DNA of 64,000 nt. Source: an uncultured Paludibaculum sp. Its GTDB lineage: Bacteria; Acidobacteriota; Terriglobia; Bryobacterales; Bryobacteraceae. Position numbers and translations under genes: made by a program. The DNA is taken from contig NZ_OY762267.1 of NCBI RefSeq assembly GCF_963665245.1, forward strand, positions 3,940,001 through 4,004,000. The letters run 5' to 3'. Of the stretch, positions 8,357 through 17,011 are shown piece by piece; positions within the stretch are counted from its first letter, which is position 1, and the number at the start of each line of letters is the position of its first letter. The notes under the pieces were generated by a model. It had not been told where the DNA came from, ran no database searches, and saw only the letters and a list, made by a program, of their open reading frames with translations.

Positions 8357-9213
8357 CGCTTCTCACTAGTGAAGTGCTGCCAGGCGATTTTGGCACAAGC
8401 TGCGATGGCGCGTTCGCGGGTGTCCTGGGATAGGCGCGAGTCCGCCACGAACACGGCGATGGCAAGATGCTGGCCGTTGGGCAGCGTGATGAGGCCCACA
8501 TCGTTAGTGGCCGCGGTGACGCCGTTCACAGTGTTTGACGTACCTGTTTTGTGAGCCACGACCGTGCCTGGCGGCAGGTTGCCTTTGAGCCGCTTCATGC
8601 CGGTGGGTGTATCGGTCATCCATTTCAGCAATAGCGTGCGGCTGGCCGGCGAGAGGCCTTTGCCCTGCTGTAGGAGTTTCAACAGACGGACCATCTCGGC
8701 GGGCTGAGCCCAGTTGCGGTACTGTACCTGATTGTCGCTGCCGATCGCCTTCTCAGTGTCCATCACATGGACGCCCCGGATGCCGAGCTTCGTGAGCATG
8801 GACTGCACCGTGGACGCTCCGCCGATGAGTCGCAGAAGTACGTCGGAGGCCGAGCCATCGCTCTCGGAGACGGCGTAACGCAGGATCTCGCGCAACGGCA
8901 TGGAGCAGCCGCCGTCGGGATGCATGTCGCGGATGGGGCTGTGCTGGCGGCCGCCAACGAGATCGGACTTCCTGACGCGGATCGGTGTATCGAGATTCAG
9001 GCGTCCCTGGTCGACCAGCTGGAGCGTGGCCATGCCGATGGGGAACTTGTAGACGCTCTGCATGGGGAACCGGCTGGAACCGTGAAAATCGAGGGTGGCG
9101 CCGGTCTCCACCACCTCGGCGGAGATGCCGATCTTTCCTTCGGTCTGACTCTCGATGTGTCCAAAGTCTTCGGGGGTCTGCAGCAACAACAACAACAGGC
9201 AAGCCAAACGCAT
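8353..9213 (-). CDS. Class A serine beta-lactamase (A2/PER-like)
   Basis: A 286-residue secreted enzyme with a short leader (MRLACLLLLLLQ). Active-site motifs are S53-V-Y-K56 (nucleophile and general base), S118-D-G120 at the SDN position, E154 in 'DTEKAIG' as the likely deacylating Glu166 equivalent, and H221-K-T-G224. The stretch 'NQVQYRNWAQPAEM' and 'TPTGMKRLKGNLPPGTVVA' follow the layout of subclass A2 enzymes (PER/CfxA group). SDG in place of SDN is unusual. In-frame starts further upstream exist (up to 9396), but they would run through the neighbouring gene and lack leader character. Confidence 0.9.
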   Translation of the reverse strand: MRLACLLLLLLQTPEDFGHIESQTEGKIGISAEVVETGATLDFHGSSRFPMQSVYKFPIGMATLQLVDQGRLNLDTPIRVRKSDLVGGRQHSPIRDMHPDGGCSMPLREILRYAVSESDGSASDVLLRLIGGASTVQSMLTKLGIRGVHVMDTEKAIGSDNQVQYRNWAQPAEMVRLLKLLQQGKGLSPASRTLLLKWMTDTPTGMKRLKGNLPPGTVVAHKTGTSNTVNGVTAATNDVGLITLPNGQHLAIAVFVADSRLSQDTRERAIAACAKIAWQHFTSEKR

Positions 9214-9229
9214 CACTCGCGAGGGTAGC

Positions 9230-9937
9230 ATGGGGCAGGTGACCCGCAGAATACCCTTAATGGTTTTGACCGTAATAGTATTGGCCCTGGCGGCTCGCGC
9301 TTTGGCGGCGCCGGACATCCATTGGTCGTTCGGGCCGGCCACGCTGTCGATTGCGAGTGTCGCCAGCATTCCATTACAGAAAGGTTTCATCTCCATCCAG
9401 GACGGCGAGCTGCGGCGATTCCTCGAAGCCAGCGGGAATCCGCCGACCGGCCGCGAGGTGGCCGTGGCTGGGCCTACTGATCTGCACTGGTTCGCTGTGA
9501 TCTCGAGGGAGAACCGGATCTCCGTCGACGAACTGCATAGGGCGATTGTCGATGGGACGGCGGCGGCGAACCTGATTCGCGCGCGGCAAGGGCGGGAGAC
9601 ACTCGACGTGCTGGGATACCGGGAGAAGCCACGCTTTGATGACCGGCATCAGGTGCTCACCTGGAGTCTGGATACCGTGGAGAGTGGAGGCCGGGCGGTG
9701 GTCAACCGGTTTGCGTACTTCGTGGGGCGGGACTCAGTGATCGCGTTTGAGATGGTGACGGAAGAAGCGGAGTATCCACGGGCGCAGGCTGAGTTCGACC
9801 GGTGGTTGGGCGGGTTCCGGTTTCTTCCGGGTCGCGAGGTGGGCACGTCGGTGGACTGGCGGCTGTTGCTTGTGTTGGCGATTGCAGCTGGTTCGGCCTG
9901 GTTTGTGCTGGGGCGGCGTGGGGAGAAGGCCACCTGA
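9230..9937 (+). CDS. Unrecognised membrane protein
   Basis: A 235-residue protein I cannot assign to a family. It has an N-terminal leader or anchor (about 8-26, 'PLMVLTVIVLALAARALA'), a soluble outer domain of about 180 residues, and a C-terminal transmembrane helix ('LLLVLAIAAGSAWFVLG') ending in basic residues. The ATG follows GAGG at good spacing. It is divergent from the beta-lactamase gene with only 16 bp between start codons, so the two promoters must lie inside the neighbouring genes or upstream of both. The C-terminal anchor suggests a type I single-pass protein facing the periplasm. Confidence 0.7.
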   Translation: MGQVTRRIPLMVLTVIVLALAARALAAPDIHWSFGPATLSIASVASIPLQKGFISIQDGELRRFLEASGNPPTGREVAVAGPTDLHWFAVISRENRISVDELHRAIVDGTAAANLIRARQGRETLDVLGYREKPRFDDRHQVLTWSLDTVESGGRAVVNRFAYFVGRDSVIAFEMVTEEAEYPRAQAEFDRWLGGFRFLPGREVGTSVDWRLLLVLAIAAGSAWFVLGRRGEKAT

Positions 9938-10084
9938 ATGGCCGCCTTTCGATGACTGGACGGGACGGGCACTAAGTTGTGGTCTGTTCCGCCGGGGGAT
10001 AGAGCGGGCAGCGTTTGCAGCGAATCCCGGAGTTACAGCGGCGCACCTTATATCCCGTAGAATTGGACCAAGGAGATCCTCTCG

Positions 10085-10612
10085 ATGACAACTCGTTCCA
10101 TACTGGCCGCTACGACGGCCCTGGCGTTCTCCGTGCTCACCCTGGCTGGGGCTCAGGGCGAGCGGAAGGCCGCCACTGCCCAGGTGAAAGACGCAAAGGA
10201 CCAAGTGGTGGCCACCGCCCAGTTCAAACAGGTTAAGACCGGGGTTCAGCTGTCCGTCAAGGCGACGGGGCTCCCCCCCGGCATCCACGCTATCCACGTA
10301 CACGCCGTGGGCAAGTGCGAGGCGCCCGGCTTCACCACAGCCGGCGGCCACTTCAACCCGGCGCACAAGCAGCATGGCATGATGAATCCGGCCGGTCACC
10401 ACGCCGGCGATATGCCCAACCTCACGATCAACGCCAAGGGCAAGGGTACGTTCAAGACCGTGATTGAAGGCGTGACCTTGGCCGGAGACGGTGACACCTC
10501 ACTGTTCCACTCGGGTGGCACTGCGCTGGTGATCCATGAAAAGGAAGACGACATGAAGTCCGACCCCGCGGGCAACGCCGGCGCACGGCTGGCCTGTGGA
10601 GTGGTGCAGTAG
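10085..10612 (+). CDS. sodC: Periplasmic Cu/Zn superoxide dismutase
   Basis: A 175-residue enzyme with a signal peptide (about 1-23). It dismutates superoxide outside the cytoplasm. Metal ligands are recognisable: H71 and H73 (HVH), H89 in GGHFNP, H97 in KQHG, the HHAGDMPN block (H105/H106, D109) and H151. C78 and C171 can form the conserved disulfide. The ribosome site is AAGGAG about 10 bp before the ATG. It stands alone as a unit, with a stable hairpin after the stop codon. Confidence 0.96.
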   Translation: MTTRSILAATTALAFSVLTLAGAQGERKAATAQVKDAKDQVVATAQFKQVKTGVQLSVKATGLPPGIHAIHVHAVGKCEAPGFTTAGGHFNPAHKQHGMMNPAGHHAGDMPNLTINAKGKGTFKTVIEGVTLAGDGDTSLFHSGGTALVIHEKEDDMKSDPAGNAGARLACGVVQ

Positions 10613-10622
10613 GTTTTTTTCC

Positions 10623-10648
10623 GGGGCCGCCCTCAAAAGCGCGGCCCC
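10623..10648. terminator. 8-bp GC hairpin between convergent genes
   Basis: GGGGCCGC (10623-10630) pairs with GCGGCCCC (10641-10648) across a 10-base loop. It lies between the stops of sodC and the opposing DegT gene, so it could end transcription in both directions. The T-run (10614-10620) lies before the stem rather than after it, so this is not a canonical intrinsic terminator. Confidence 0.55.
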
Positions 10649-10657
10649 ATTTCCGAT

Positions 10658-11977
10658 TTAGTAGTTCTTCTGCCTCTCGAAACGCGCGCGCTGCGCGCGG
10701 CCCATCGCTTTCACTCCGGCCAACCGCGGATCCTGTCTGGAGAGGATCTCCAGATTCGCGGCTACCTTTTCGACCGCCCGCGCCACGTCGCGGACATCTT
10801 CTTCCTCCCCAATCAGACAGAACTGGAACAGCCAGATTGACTCGTCGTAGGCCGCTCGCTCGGAAACAGGGCAGTGGTCTTGCGAGTAGTCGATGGGCGT
10901 GTCGCGGTTGTAGGCGAGCTGCGGGCAGTTCCGCGGCGTGGCGTAGAAGAGGTCGCTCTTGTAGACGGCTTCATAGAACCGGCCATCGCAGGGGATGCCT
11001 TCCTTCTCCAGCGCCGCGACGAAGAGGTCTCGATGTGGAGCAGGCTGCCCGGGTTCTGGCCGGTATTGGAGGACGTAGCAGTAGTAAGTGGGCGACGTGA
11101 TGCCGGGTTGCTCGGGCAAGACGCGGATGCCCGGCACGCCCTGGAGCAGAGAGCCGAGCAGGTGGGCGCGCTGGGCCCGCAGGGTGCGCAGGGCGGGCAG
11201 GGTCTCCAGTTGACCGATGAGCAGGGCGATCTGGAGGTCCGTCATGCGGTAGTTCAGACCAAGCAAGCGCTGGCCGTACTGATCGGTGAGGCTGGCACGA
11301 CCGCAGTTGACCACGGTCTGCATGGCCTCGTAATACTCCAGGCTGTTGGTGGTGAGCATACCGCCTTCACCGGCGGTCATGAGTTTGCTTTCCTGGAGAC
11401 TGAACGAACCCATGTCGCCGATGGAGCCGGCGCCCTGGCCCTGATAAGCGCCGCCGTGGGCGTGGGCAGCGTCTTCGATGACTTTGAGGTTGTGGAAGCG
11501 GGCGAGTACCATCAGATCCTCCATGCGGGTGAAGCGCATGGCGAGATGGACCGGGATGATGGCCTTGGTGCGGGGTGTAATGGCCTGACGGACGGATTCG
11601 ACACACAGGCAGTAGGTGTCGGGATCGATGTCGGCGAACACGGGGATGGCGCCGATGGCGAGCGCCGCCGTGGCGGTGCCGTCCCAGGTGTAGGCCGGGA
11701 CGATGACTTCGTCGCCGAAGCCGACACCGGCGGCCTGGAGGGCAATGGATAGCGAGACGGTGCCGTTGGCGACGGGCAGGGCGTATTCCGCTCCATGCAT
11801 GGCCGCAAAATCCCTGCAGAAGCCGGTGGCCAGAGAGGTGGGGAGAGGGTAGCCACCCCAATGGCGGCTCTCGACCGTACGGACGATGCGGGCGATGTCG
11901 GAAGGCTGATATTGGGGCCAGGGTGCGAAGGGTTTACGGCGGATGGGTTCGCCGCCGAGGATGGCAAGTTGGCTCAT
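10658..11977 (-). CDS. DegT/DnrJ/EryC1/StrS family PLP aminotransferase
   Basis: A 439-residue sugar aminotransferase-type enzyme that would transfer an amino group to a keto-sugar or cyclitol using PLP. Landmarks: 'NGTVSLSIALQAAGVGFGDEVIVPAYTW' (phosphate-binding region), D169 in 'EDAAHAHGG', and the PLP lysine K198 in 'SLQESKLMTAGEGG'. The first residues (MSQLAILGGEPIR) are typical of the VioA/StsC side of the family. A strong SD (GGAAGGA) precedes the ATG. No sugar-nucleotide biosynthesis genes adjoin it, so the substrate is unknown. Confidence 0.92.
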   Translation of the reverse strand: MSQLAILGGEPIRRKPFAPWPQYQPSDIARIVRTVESRHWGGYPLPTSLATGFCRDFAAMHGAEYALPVANGTVSLSIALQAAGVGFGDEVIVPAYTWDGTATAALAIGAIPVFADIDPDTYCLCVESVRQAITPRTKAIIPVHLAMRFTRMEDLMVLARFHNLKVIEDAAHAHGGAYQGQGAGSIGDMGSFSLQESKLMTAGEGGMLTTNSLEYYEAMQTVVNCGRASLTDQYGQRLLGLNYRMTDLQIALLIGQLETLPALRTLRAQRAHLLGSLLQGVPGIRVLPEQPGITSPTYYCYVLQYRPEPGQPAPHRDLFVAALEKEGIPCDGRFYEAVYKSDLFYATPRNCPQLAYNRDTPIDYSQDHCPVSERAAYDESIWLFQFCLIGEEEDVRDVARAVEKVAANLEILSRQDPRLAGVKAMGRAQRARFERQKNY

Positions 11978-12204
11978 GAGGAGGTCCTTCCGAGGCTAGA
12001 CATTTCTGAACGGTCTTTACAAAAGTTGAATCAATATTTCACTTTTTAATCAAGCTTACGATATATTGAGCTGTGTAGCAATGGGCGGAGCCGGCTTTGC
12101 GGACGCTGAAATCCGGTTGTTTCGGAAGCGCGGGTCCCCTCTCCTGAGTGTCTCTCCAACCTGGCATTTGTCCACCAGTTTCGTGCCCCGACAGGGAGGG
12201 TTGT
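11978..12204. other. Divergent intergenic region with an AT-rich core
   Basis: The 227 bp separate the DegT gene (minus) from the propeller/GH2 operon (plus). About 60 bp near 12010-12067 are much richer in A/T than the surroundings, with TATATT at 12062-12067 and two copies of TTGATT on the minus strand. This is where promoters for both directions are expected. I could not fix a convincing -35/-10 pair. Confidence 0.45.
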
Positions 12205-13791
12205 ATGCGGTTTCTCGTTATGGTTGTGAGCGCGGCGGCCCTGTGGGGCGCTGAACCAGTGCGCCTGGCACCGACAGCGCAGAAGTTCAGGACATTCCAT
12301 GACGCCACGGCAGCGGAAGTCCCGGCAGCCTTGAAGAGCCCGGCGCTGAAGGCTCCCGTGGACGGGGTAACGGATGTCGCGGTGACGACTGACGGGGCGG
12401 TCTGGTATGGGACGGGTCAAGGGTTGGTGCGATGGGACGCGAAGGCGGGCGCGAGAGACCGGTATCAATATTTCGCAGGGCGACGCTATCTGTCAACGGA
12501 TGCGGTGGAGCGCGTGGTGCCGGATGCGCAGGCTGGGGTTTGGGTGCGGACTGCGAGGGGCGTCTCTCACATCGAACTGCGGCGGATGACGCTGGCGCAG
12601 AAGGCCGCGCTGTTTGAGGAGCGGATCCGGCTGCGGCACGACCGGCATGGCATGGTCTCCCCTTCCAGATTGACGGTCCCCGGGGATCTGGCGAGCAGCC
12701 GGATGCGGGACGACGATAACGACGGGCTGTGGACTGGCGTTTATGCGGCGGCAGAGTGCTACCGGTTTGCGGTGACCGGTTCCACCGAGGCGCAGGCGCG
12801 GGCGAAGAAGGCACTTGAGGCCATGTTGTTCCTGGAGCAGGTGGCGGGGTCGCGCGGGTTTCCGGCCCGGTCGTACATCGAGAAGGGTGAACCGATGCCG
12901 ACCGATGGCGAGTGGCATTGGACGGAGGACGGGAAGTACTACTGGAAAGGCGATACGAGCTCGGATGAGATCGTGGGGCACATGTACGCGTATGCCATCG
13001 CGTACGATCTGTTGCCCGATGCCGCATTGAAGAAGCGGATCGCAGCCACCACGCGGCGCATCATGGACCACATTCTGGCGAACGGGTATTATCTGATCGA
13101 TCTGGATGGCAAGCCGACGCGGTGGGGCAAGTGGTCGCGGAAGTACTTCGATGAGGCGCCGGGCGATTCGGCGCTGAACAGTCTGGAACTGCTGAGCTTC
13201 CTGAAGGTGACGGCACACATCACGGGCGATGCGAAGTATGAGCGCGAGTACCGGAAGGCGGCGGTGGATTTGAAGTACGCCGAACAGACGGCGCGGTACC
13301 GGGAGTTGCACGAAGAGATCAACTACTCGGACGAGGAGTTGGCCATGCTTCCTTTCTACTGTCTGTTCCGGTATGAGAAGGATGCCGCCCTGCTGGACAA
13401 GTACTACCGGCCGGCGCTGGATCAATGGTGGGCCAACATCCAGCGGGAGGACAATCCGCTGTGGACCCTGATCTATCTGATGGGGCGGCCGTCCGCTCCG
13501 GTGGATTTGCGTGGTGCGGTGCGGACGCTCTACCGGCAACCGGTGGATCTCATCACTTGGACTGTGACGAACTCCCACCGATCCGATGTCGTGATGAGTG
13601 GGACGAAAGACCGTTTCCAGAAGCCGGAAGCGGCGACGCTGCTACCGCCGGATGAGCGGCCGGTGATGAAGTGGAACGCCAACCCGTTCATTATCGATTC
13701 GAACGGCGAAGGCCGCGGGGAGGATGATGGCGCGGCATTCCTGTTGCCTTATTGGTTCGGCCGTTATCAGAAGATGCTTGCCGGGGAGTAA
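12205..13791 (+). CDS. Exported propeller-type protein with predicted alpha/alpha-barrel domain (paralogue A)
   Basis: A 528-residue protein with a signal peptide (MRFLVMVVSAAALWGAEP) and a GGGAGG ribosome site; the ATG at 12205 is chosen over 12148 for both reasons. Residues about 50-135 hold two blades of a Reg_prop-like beta-propeller ('AVWYGTGQGLVRWD', 'GVWVRTARGVSHIE'). The rest is helical and shares blocks with the gene at 17012: a 'DNDGLWTGVYAAAECYRFA' block and 'YYWKGDTSSDEIVGH'. The helical periodicity and clustered W/D/E resemble six-hairpin glycosidases or lyases, but no family is recognised. Only 5 bp separate it from the GH2 gene. Confidence 0.75.
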   Translation: MRFLVMVVSAAALWGAEPVRLAPTAQKFRTFHDATAAEVPAALKSPALKAPVDGVTDVAVTTDGAVWYGTGQGLVRWDAKAGARDRYQYFAGRRYLSTDAVERVVPDAQAGVWVRTARGVSHIELRRMTLAQKAALFEERIRLRHDRHGMVSPSRLTVPGDLASSRMRDDDNDGLWTGVYAAAECYRFAVTGSTEAQARAKKALEAMLFLEQVAGSRGFPARSYIEKGEPMPTDGEWHWTEDGKYYWKGDTSSDEIVGHMYAYAIAYDLLPDAALKKRIAATTRRIMDHILANGYYLIDLDGKPTRWGKWSRKYFDEAPGDSALNSLELLSFLKVTAHITGDAKYEREYRKAAVDLKYAEQTARYRELHEEINYSDEELAMLPFYCLFRYEKDAALLDKYYRPALDQWWANIQREDNPLWTLIYLMGRPSAPVDLRGAVRTLYRQPVDLITWTVTNSHRSDVVMSGTKDRFQKPEAATLLPPDERPVMKWNANPFIIDSNGEGRGEDDGAAFLLPYWFGRYQKMLAGE

Positions 13792-13796
13792 ACACG

Positions 13797-16700
13797 ATGT
13801 GGAAGTCGAGTCTGATTCTCCTGCTGACTGTTGGGGCACAGGCCGCACAGGTGTGGACGGTGCGGGTGGAGGAGCCGACGGGGCTCTATCGGCGGACGAA
13901 CGAAGTGGCGGTCGTGGCGCTGTCGAAGGTGGGCGGCGCAGCGTCGGGCTATACGGTGACGGATGCGGGTGGGCGGGAGTTGCCGTGGCAAGTGGGCCAT
14001 GGGCAACTGCTGTTTCCCGCTTCGTTGATCCCAGGAGAACTGCCGGCGTACAAGGTGGTGTGCTGCGACGCGAAGGCTCGTGTGGAGTTTGCGACTTCAA
14101 TTCTGCTGCGGCGGCTGGGGTTGAACCGCGTTGAGTTTGGGAACGTGTTCTTCCGCGCCGTGATCGATCTCAAAGCGGCGGCGATCGTAGAGGCCTACAC
14201 GCTGCGTGCGGGGCCACAACGCTCGCTGAATCTAGTGGAGACGACGCCCGAGGGTGGCGAGGCGCTGAAAGGCGACGTGCATGAAACGACTCCGGACGCC
14301 GAGCGGTTCTCGCCGCCTCCCGTGGCCGGCGTGACGGGGCAGAATACGGGCTGGACGACGCTGGGCGGACAGGGTGGATTCACGGGCGTGGACTTGGTGG
14401 AGGCGGGTCCGCTGCGGGGCCGGCTGCGACTGACGCGGCCGGGCGAAACGTGGGAGATCACGTGGACTTCGGGCAATGCCTGGTTCCGGTGGAAGGCATC
14501 GAAGGGTTTCCGGTTCGCGGCGATTTCGGCGTCGCCGTATGTGCCGTTTGACCGGTGTAAGGACGGGTCGGAGTACGACTTCCCGACGGGCCCGGGTGAA
14601 GAGGAGCCGCAGCCCCGGGATGTGGGCCCCCGGAACTGGCCGACACTGCCGGGCGGGCACATGGTGTACTACCAGGGCGCGGAGAACTATGGCGCCCTGG
14701 GGATTGTCGCACTGGATGGGGCACTGCGGTGGACCGGTGCCGGGACACGGCGGTTCGAGGCTCGGAAGAGCGAGGGCACGGCGGAGATCGCGGTGACGTT
14801 TCCGGAGTGGCAAGGATCAATGACCGCGGTTTCCGCTCGGAAGGAAAACCGGATGCTGCGGCAGCCGCTGCTGGTGCAGGTGAGCGGACCGGCGGCCGGC
14901 GGCGCTGTTGTGAAGGAGCCGGCGGAGCGGATGGTGGCTGCTCGTGTGGGTACGGGCGCGGCAACGGCTTTCCACGCAGAAACCGTGGAACTGGACGGCG
15001 AGTGGTCGATGGGCTTTGCGGAGAAGGGGGAGGGTCCTCCCACGCAAGGGTGGCGCACGGTGAAGGTGCCGGGTACGGCGCATGTGCAATGGCTGGAGTC
15101 TTCGAAGATCTACACGCGTGAGGCAGAGTGGATCAGCTTGAAAGAGTGGTGGTACCGGCGGAGCTTCACTGTACCGGAGACCTTTCAGGGCAAGCGGCTG
15201 CGGCTGCAGTTTGAGGCGACCGATTACTACGCCGACACGTATCTGAACGGTGTCTGGGTGGGGCGGCACGAGGGGTATATCGATCCCTACGAATTCGACG
15301 TGACGGAGCAGGCAAAGCCCGGGGCGAACGAGGTGATGGTTCGCGTGTGGACTCCGGTGGACTACTACTGGAAACACCGGCCGTACACGGTGAAGGGCGC
15401 GTATGGGGCGGTGGATCAGAAGCCGGACGACATTACGCCGCTGGGGATTACGCGGAGTGTGCGTCTGGTGGCTTCGACGGAGGCCCAGATCCGGGACGTG
15501 GCCGTGGATACGCGGCTGAAAGGCGCGGCTGCTGAGGTTCGTGTGGAACTGGAGGCGACCGGAGCGGAGCGCGGTTTCACCTGGGAACTGACCTTGTCGC
15601 CGCGGAATTTCGCGAGCGGCGATCGGGTGCAAGTGAAGGCGGCGGCCGGGGCTAGGCAGACGCTGACAATTCCGGTGGAGCATCCGCAACTGTGGTGGAC
15701 GCGAGATCACGGGCAGCCGAACTTGTACACGCTGGACGTGCGGCTGGTGGATGCGAGCGGCCGGGCGGTGGACGGGCAGAGCCTGGCGGTGGGGCTCCGG
15801 GAGATCGAGAAGATTGGCTGGGATTTTTACCTGAACGGCAAGCGGATGTTCATCCGCGGGACGAATTACTACGACTCCCTGTATATGGCCGAGATGGACC
15901 GGGCGAAGTATGAGCGGGACATGAAGTTGATGCTGGGGATGAACATCAACATGATCCGGCTGCATTGCCACTTCAGCAACCGCGAGTTCTACGATCTGGC
16001 GGACGAACAGGGCGTGCTGATCTGGCAGGACTTTCTGGAGGCGTGGTATCCGCACGACCGCGGGTTCGCGCAGCGGGCGGCGATGCTCTACGACAACCAC
16101 GTGCGTTATGCGCGGAATCACCCGAGCGTTGCCATCTGGGCCACTAGCGATGAAGAAGATTTCGAGAACTACCGGGAGATCACGAAGCACCTGTATCCGC
16201 GGGCGTCAATGCTGGATCCGCAGCGGCGGGCGGTGATCCGGTCGACGGGGCGGTTTGGGGATTCGCATGTGTATCACGGCTGGTATAACGGCACGCTGTG
16301 GGAGTACACACAGATGACCGAGCAGTTCGTGTCGGAGTTGGGGGCGACGAGCCTGCCGAACTACGAGACGCTGATTCAGTTCATGCCGAACGAGTGGCCC
16401 ATCAAGGATCACGAAGAGGAGTGGGTGTGGCGGCGGCTGCAGATTCCACAGGCGATGAAGGCCTGGGGCGATCCGGACGGGCTGACGTTGAAGGAGTATG
16501 TTCCGCAGACGCAGGCGTATGTGGCGCGGCTGTTTCAGATTGCGTTGGAACGGATGCGAAGACGAAAGCACGAGGGGGCGGGCGGGATTCTGCACTTTCA
16601 CGCGATCGACATCTGGCCCTCGGTGACGATGGCGGCAATCGACATCAACCGCGTGCCGACGAAGGTGTACGACACGGTGCGGCGGAGCTTCGAGCCGGTG

Positions 16701-16997
16701 GCCGCGTTGTTCGAGTACGACCGGGACAAGTGGAAGCCGGGCGAGACGGTGCGGTGTGGGTTGTGGGCGGTGAATGACCGGTGGACGGCCGTGCCGGGGG
16801 CGAAGCTGCGGTGGCGGTTTGAAGGGCAGCGGGGCGAGTATCCGGTTTCGTTGGCTGCCGATGGAGTGCTGAAGGTGGGGGCGGCGGAGTTTGCGGCCCC
16901 ACGGAAGCCGGGGCCGTACGCGTTGCGGGCGGAGATGGTAGATGCGGGCGGCCAAGTGATTTCCGAGAACGTGTTTGAGTTTACGGTTGCGCCGTAG
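13797..16997 (+). CDS. GH2-type glycoside hydrolase with unusual N-terminal extension
   Basis: A 1066-residue exported protein (leader MWKSSLILLLTVGAQAAQ). From about 390 it has the GH2 layout. First is a jelly-roll ligand domain ('WWYRRSFTVPETFQGKRL', 'YADTYLNGVWVGRHEGY'), then an immunoglobulin-like domain ending in 'LYTLDVRL', then a TIM barrel ('YLNGKRMFIRGTNYYDS'). E786 in 'WATSDEED' occupies the acid/base position and E847 in 'SELGATSLP' the nucleophile position, as in beta-mannosidase/beta-galactosidase relatives. The first 390 residues match nothing I recognise. It sits between two related propeller proteins with gaps of 5 and 14 bp, so all three likely act on one substrate. The substrate is not deducible. 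Confidence 0.87.
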   Translation: MWKSSLILLLTVGAQAAQVWTVRVEEPTGLYRRTNEVAVVALSKVGGAASGYTVTDAGGRELPWQVGHGQLLFPASLIPGELPAYKVVCCDAKARVEFATSILLRRLGLNRVEFGNVFFRAVIDLKAAAIVEAYTLRAGPQRSLNLVETTPEGGEALKGDVHETTPDAERFSPPPVAGVTGQNTGWTTLGGQGGFTGVDLVEAGPLRGRLRLTRPGETWEITWTSGNAWFRWKASKGFRFAAISASPYVPFDRCKDGSEYDFPTGPGEEEPQPRDVGPRNWPTLPGGHMVYYQGAENYGALGIVALDGALRWTGAGTRRFEARKSEGTAEIAVTFPEWQGSMTAVSARKENRMLRQPLLVQVSGPAAGGAVVKEPAERMVAARVGTGAATAFHAETVELDGEWSMGFAEKGEGPPTQGWRTVKVPGTAHVQWLESSKIYTREAEWISLKEWWYRRSFTVPETFQGKRLRLQFEATDYYADTYLNGVWVGRHEGYIDPYEFDVTEQAKPGANEVMVRVWTPVDYYWKHRPYTVKGAYGAVDQKPDDITPLGITRSVRLVASTEAQIRDVAVDTRLKGAAAEVRVELEATGAERGFTWELTLSPRNFASGDRVQVKAAAGARQTLTIPVEHPQLWWTRDHGQPNLYTLDVRLVDASGRAVDGQSLAVGLREIEKIGWDFYLNGKRMFIRGTNYYDSLYMAEMDRAKYERDMKLMLGMNINMIRLHCHFSNREFYDLADEQGVLIWQDFLEAWYPHDRGFAQRAAMLYDNHVRYARNHPSVAIWATSDEEDFENYREITKHLYPRASMLDPQRRAVIRSTGRFGDSHVYHGWYNGTLWEYTQMTEQFVSELGATSLPNYETLIQFMPNEWPIKDHEEEWVWRRLQIPQAMKAWGDPDGLTLKEYVPQTQAYVARLFQIALERMRRRKHEGAGGILHFHAIDIWPSVTMAAIDINRVPTKVYDTVRRSFEPVAALFEYDRDKWKPGETVRCGLWAVNDRWTAVPGAKLRWRFEGQRGEYPVSLAADGVLKVGAAEFAAPRKPGPYALRAEMVDAGGQVISENVFEFTVAP

Positions 16998-17011
16998 AGG
17001 AAGGACTTCGA

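Noticed and set aside
9214..9396. Upstream extension of the beta-lactamase to 9396
   Set aside because: It would overlap the neighbouring divergent gene and bury the signal peptide inside the protein.
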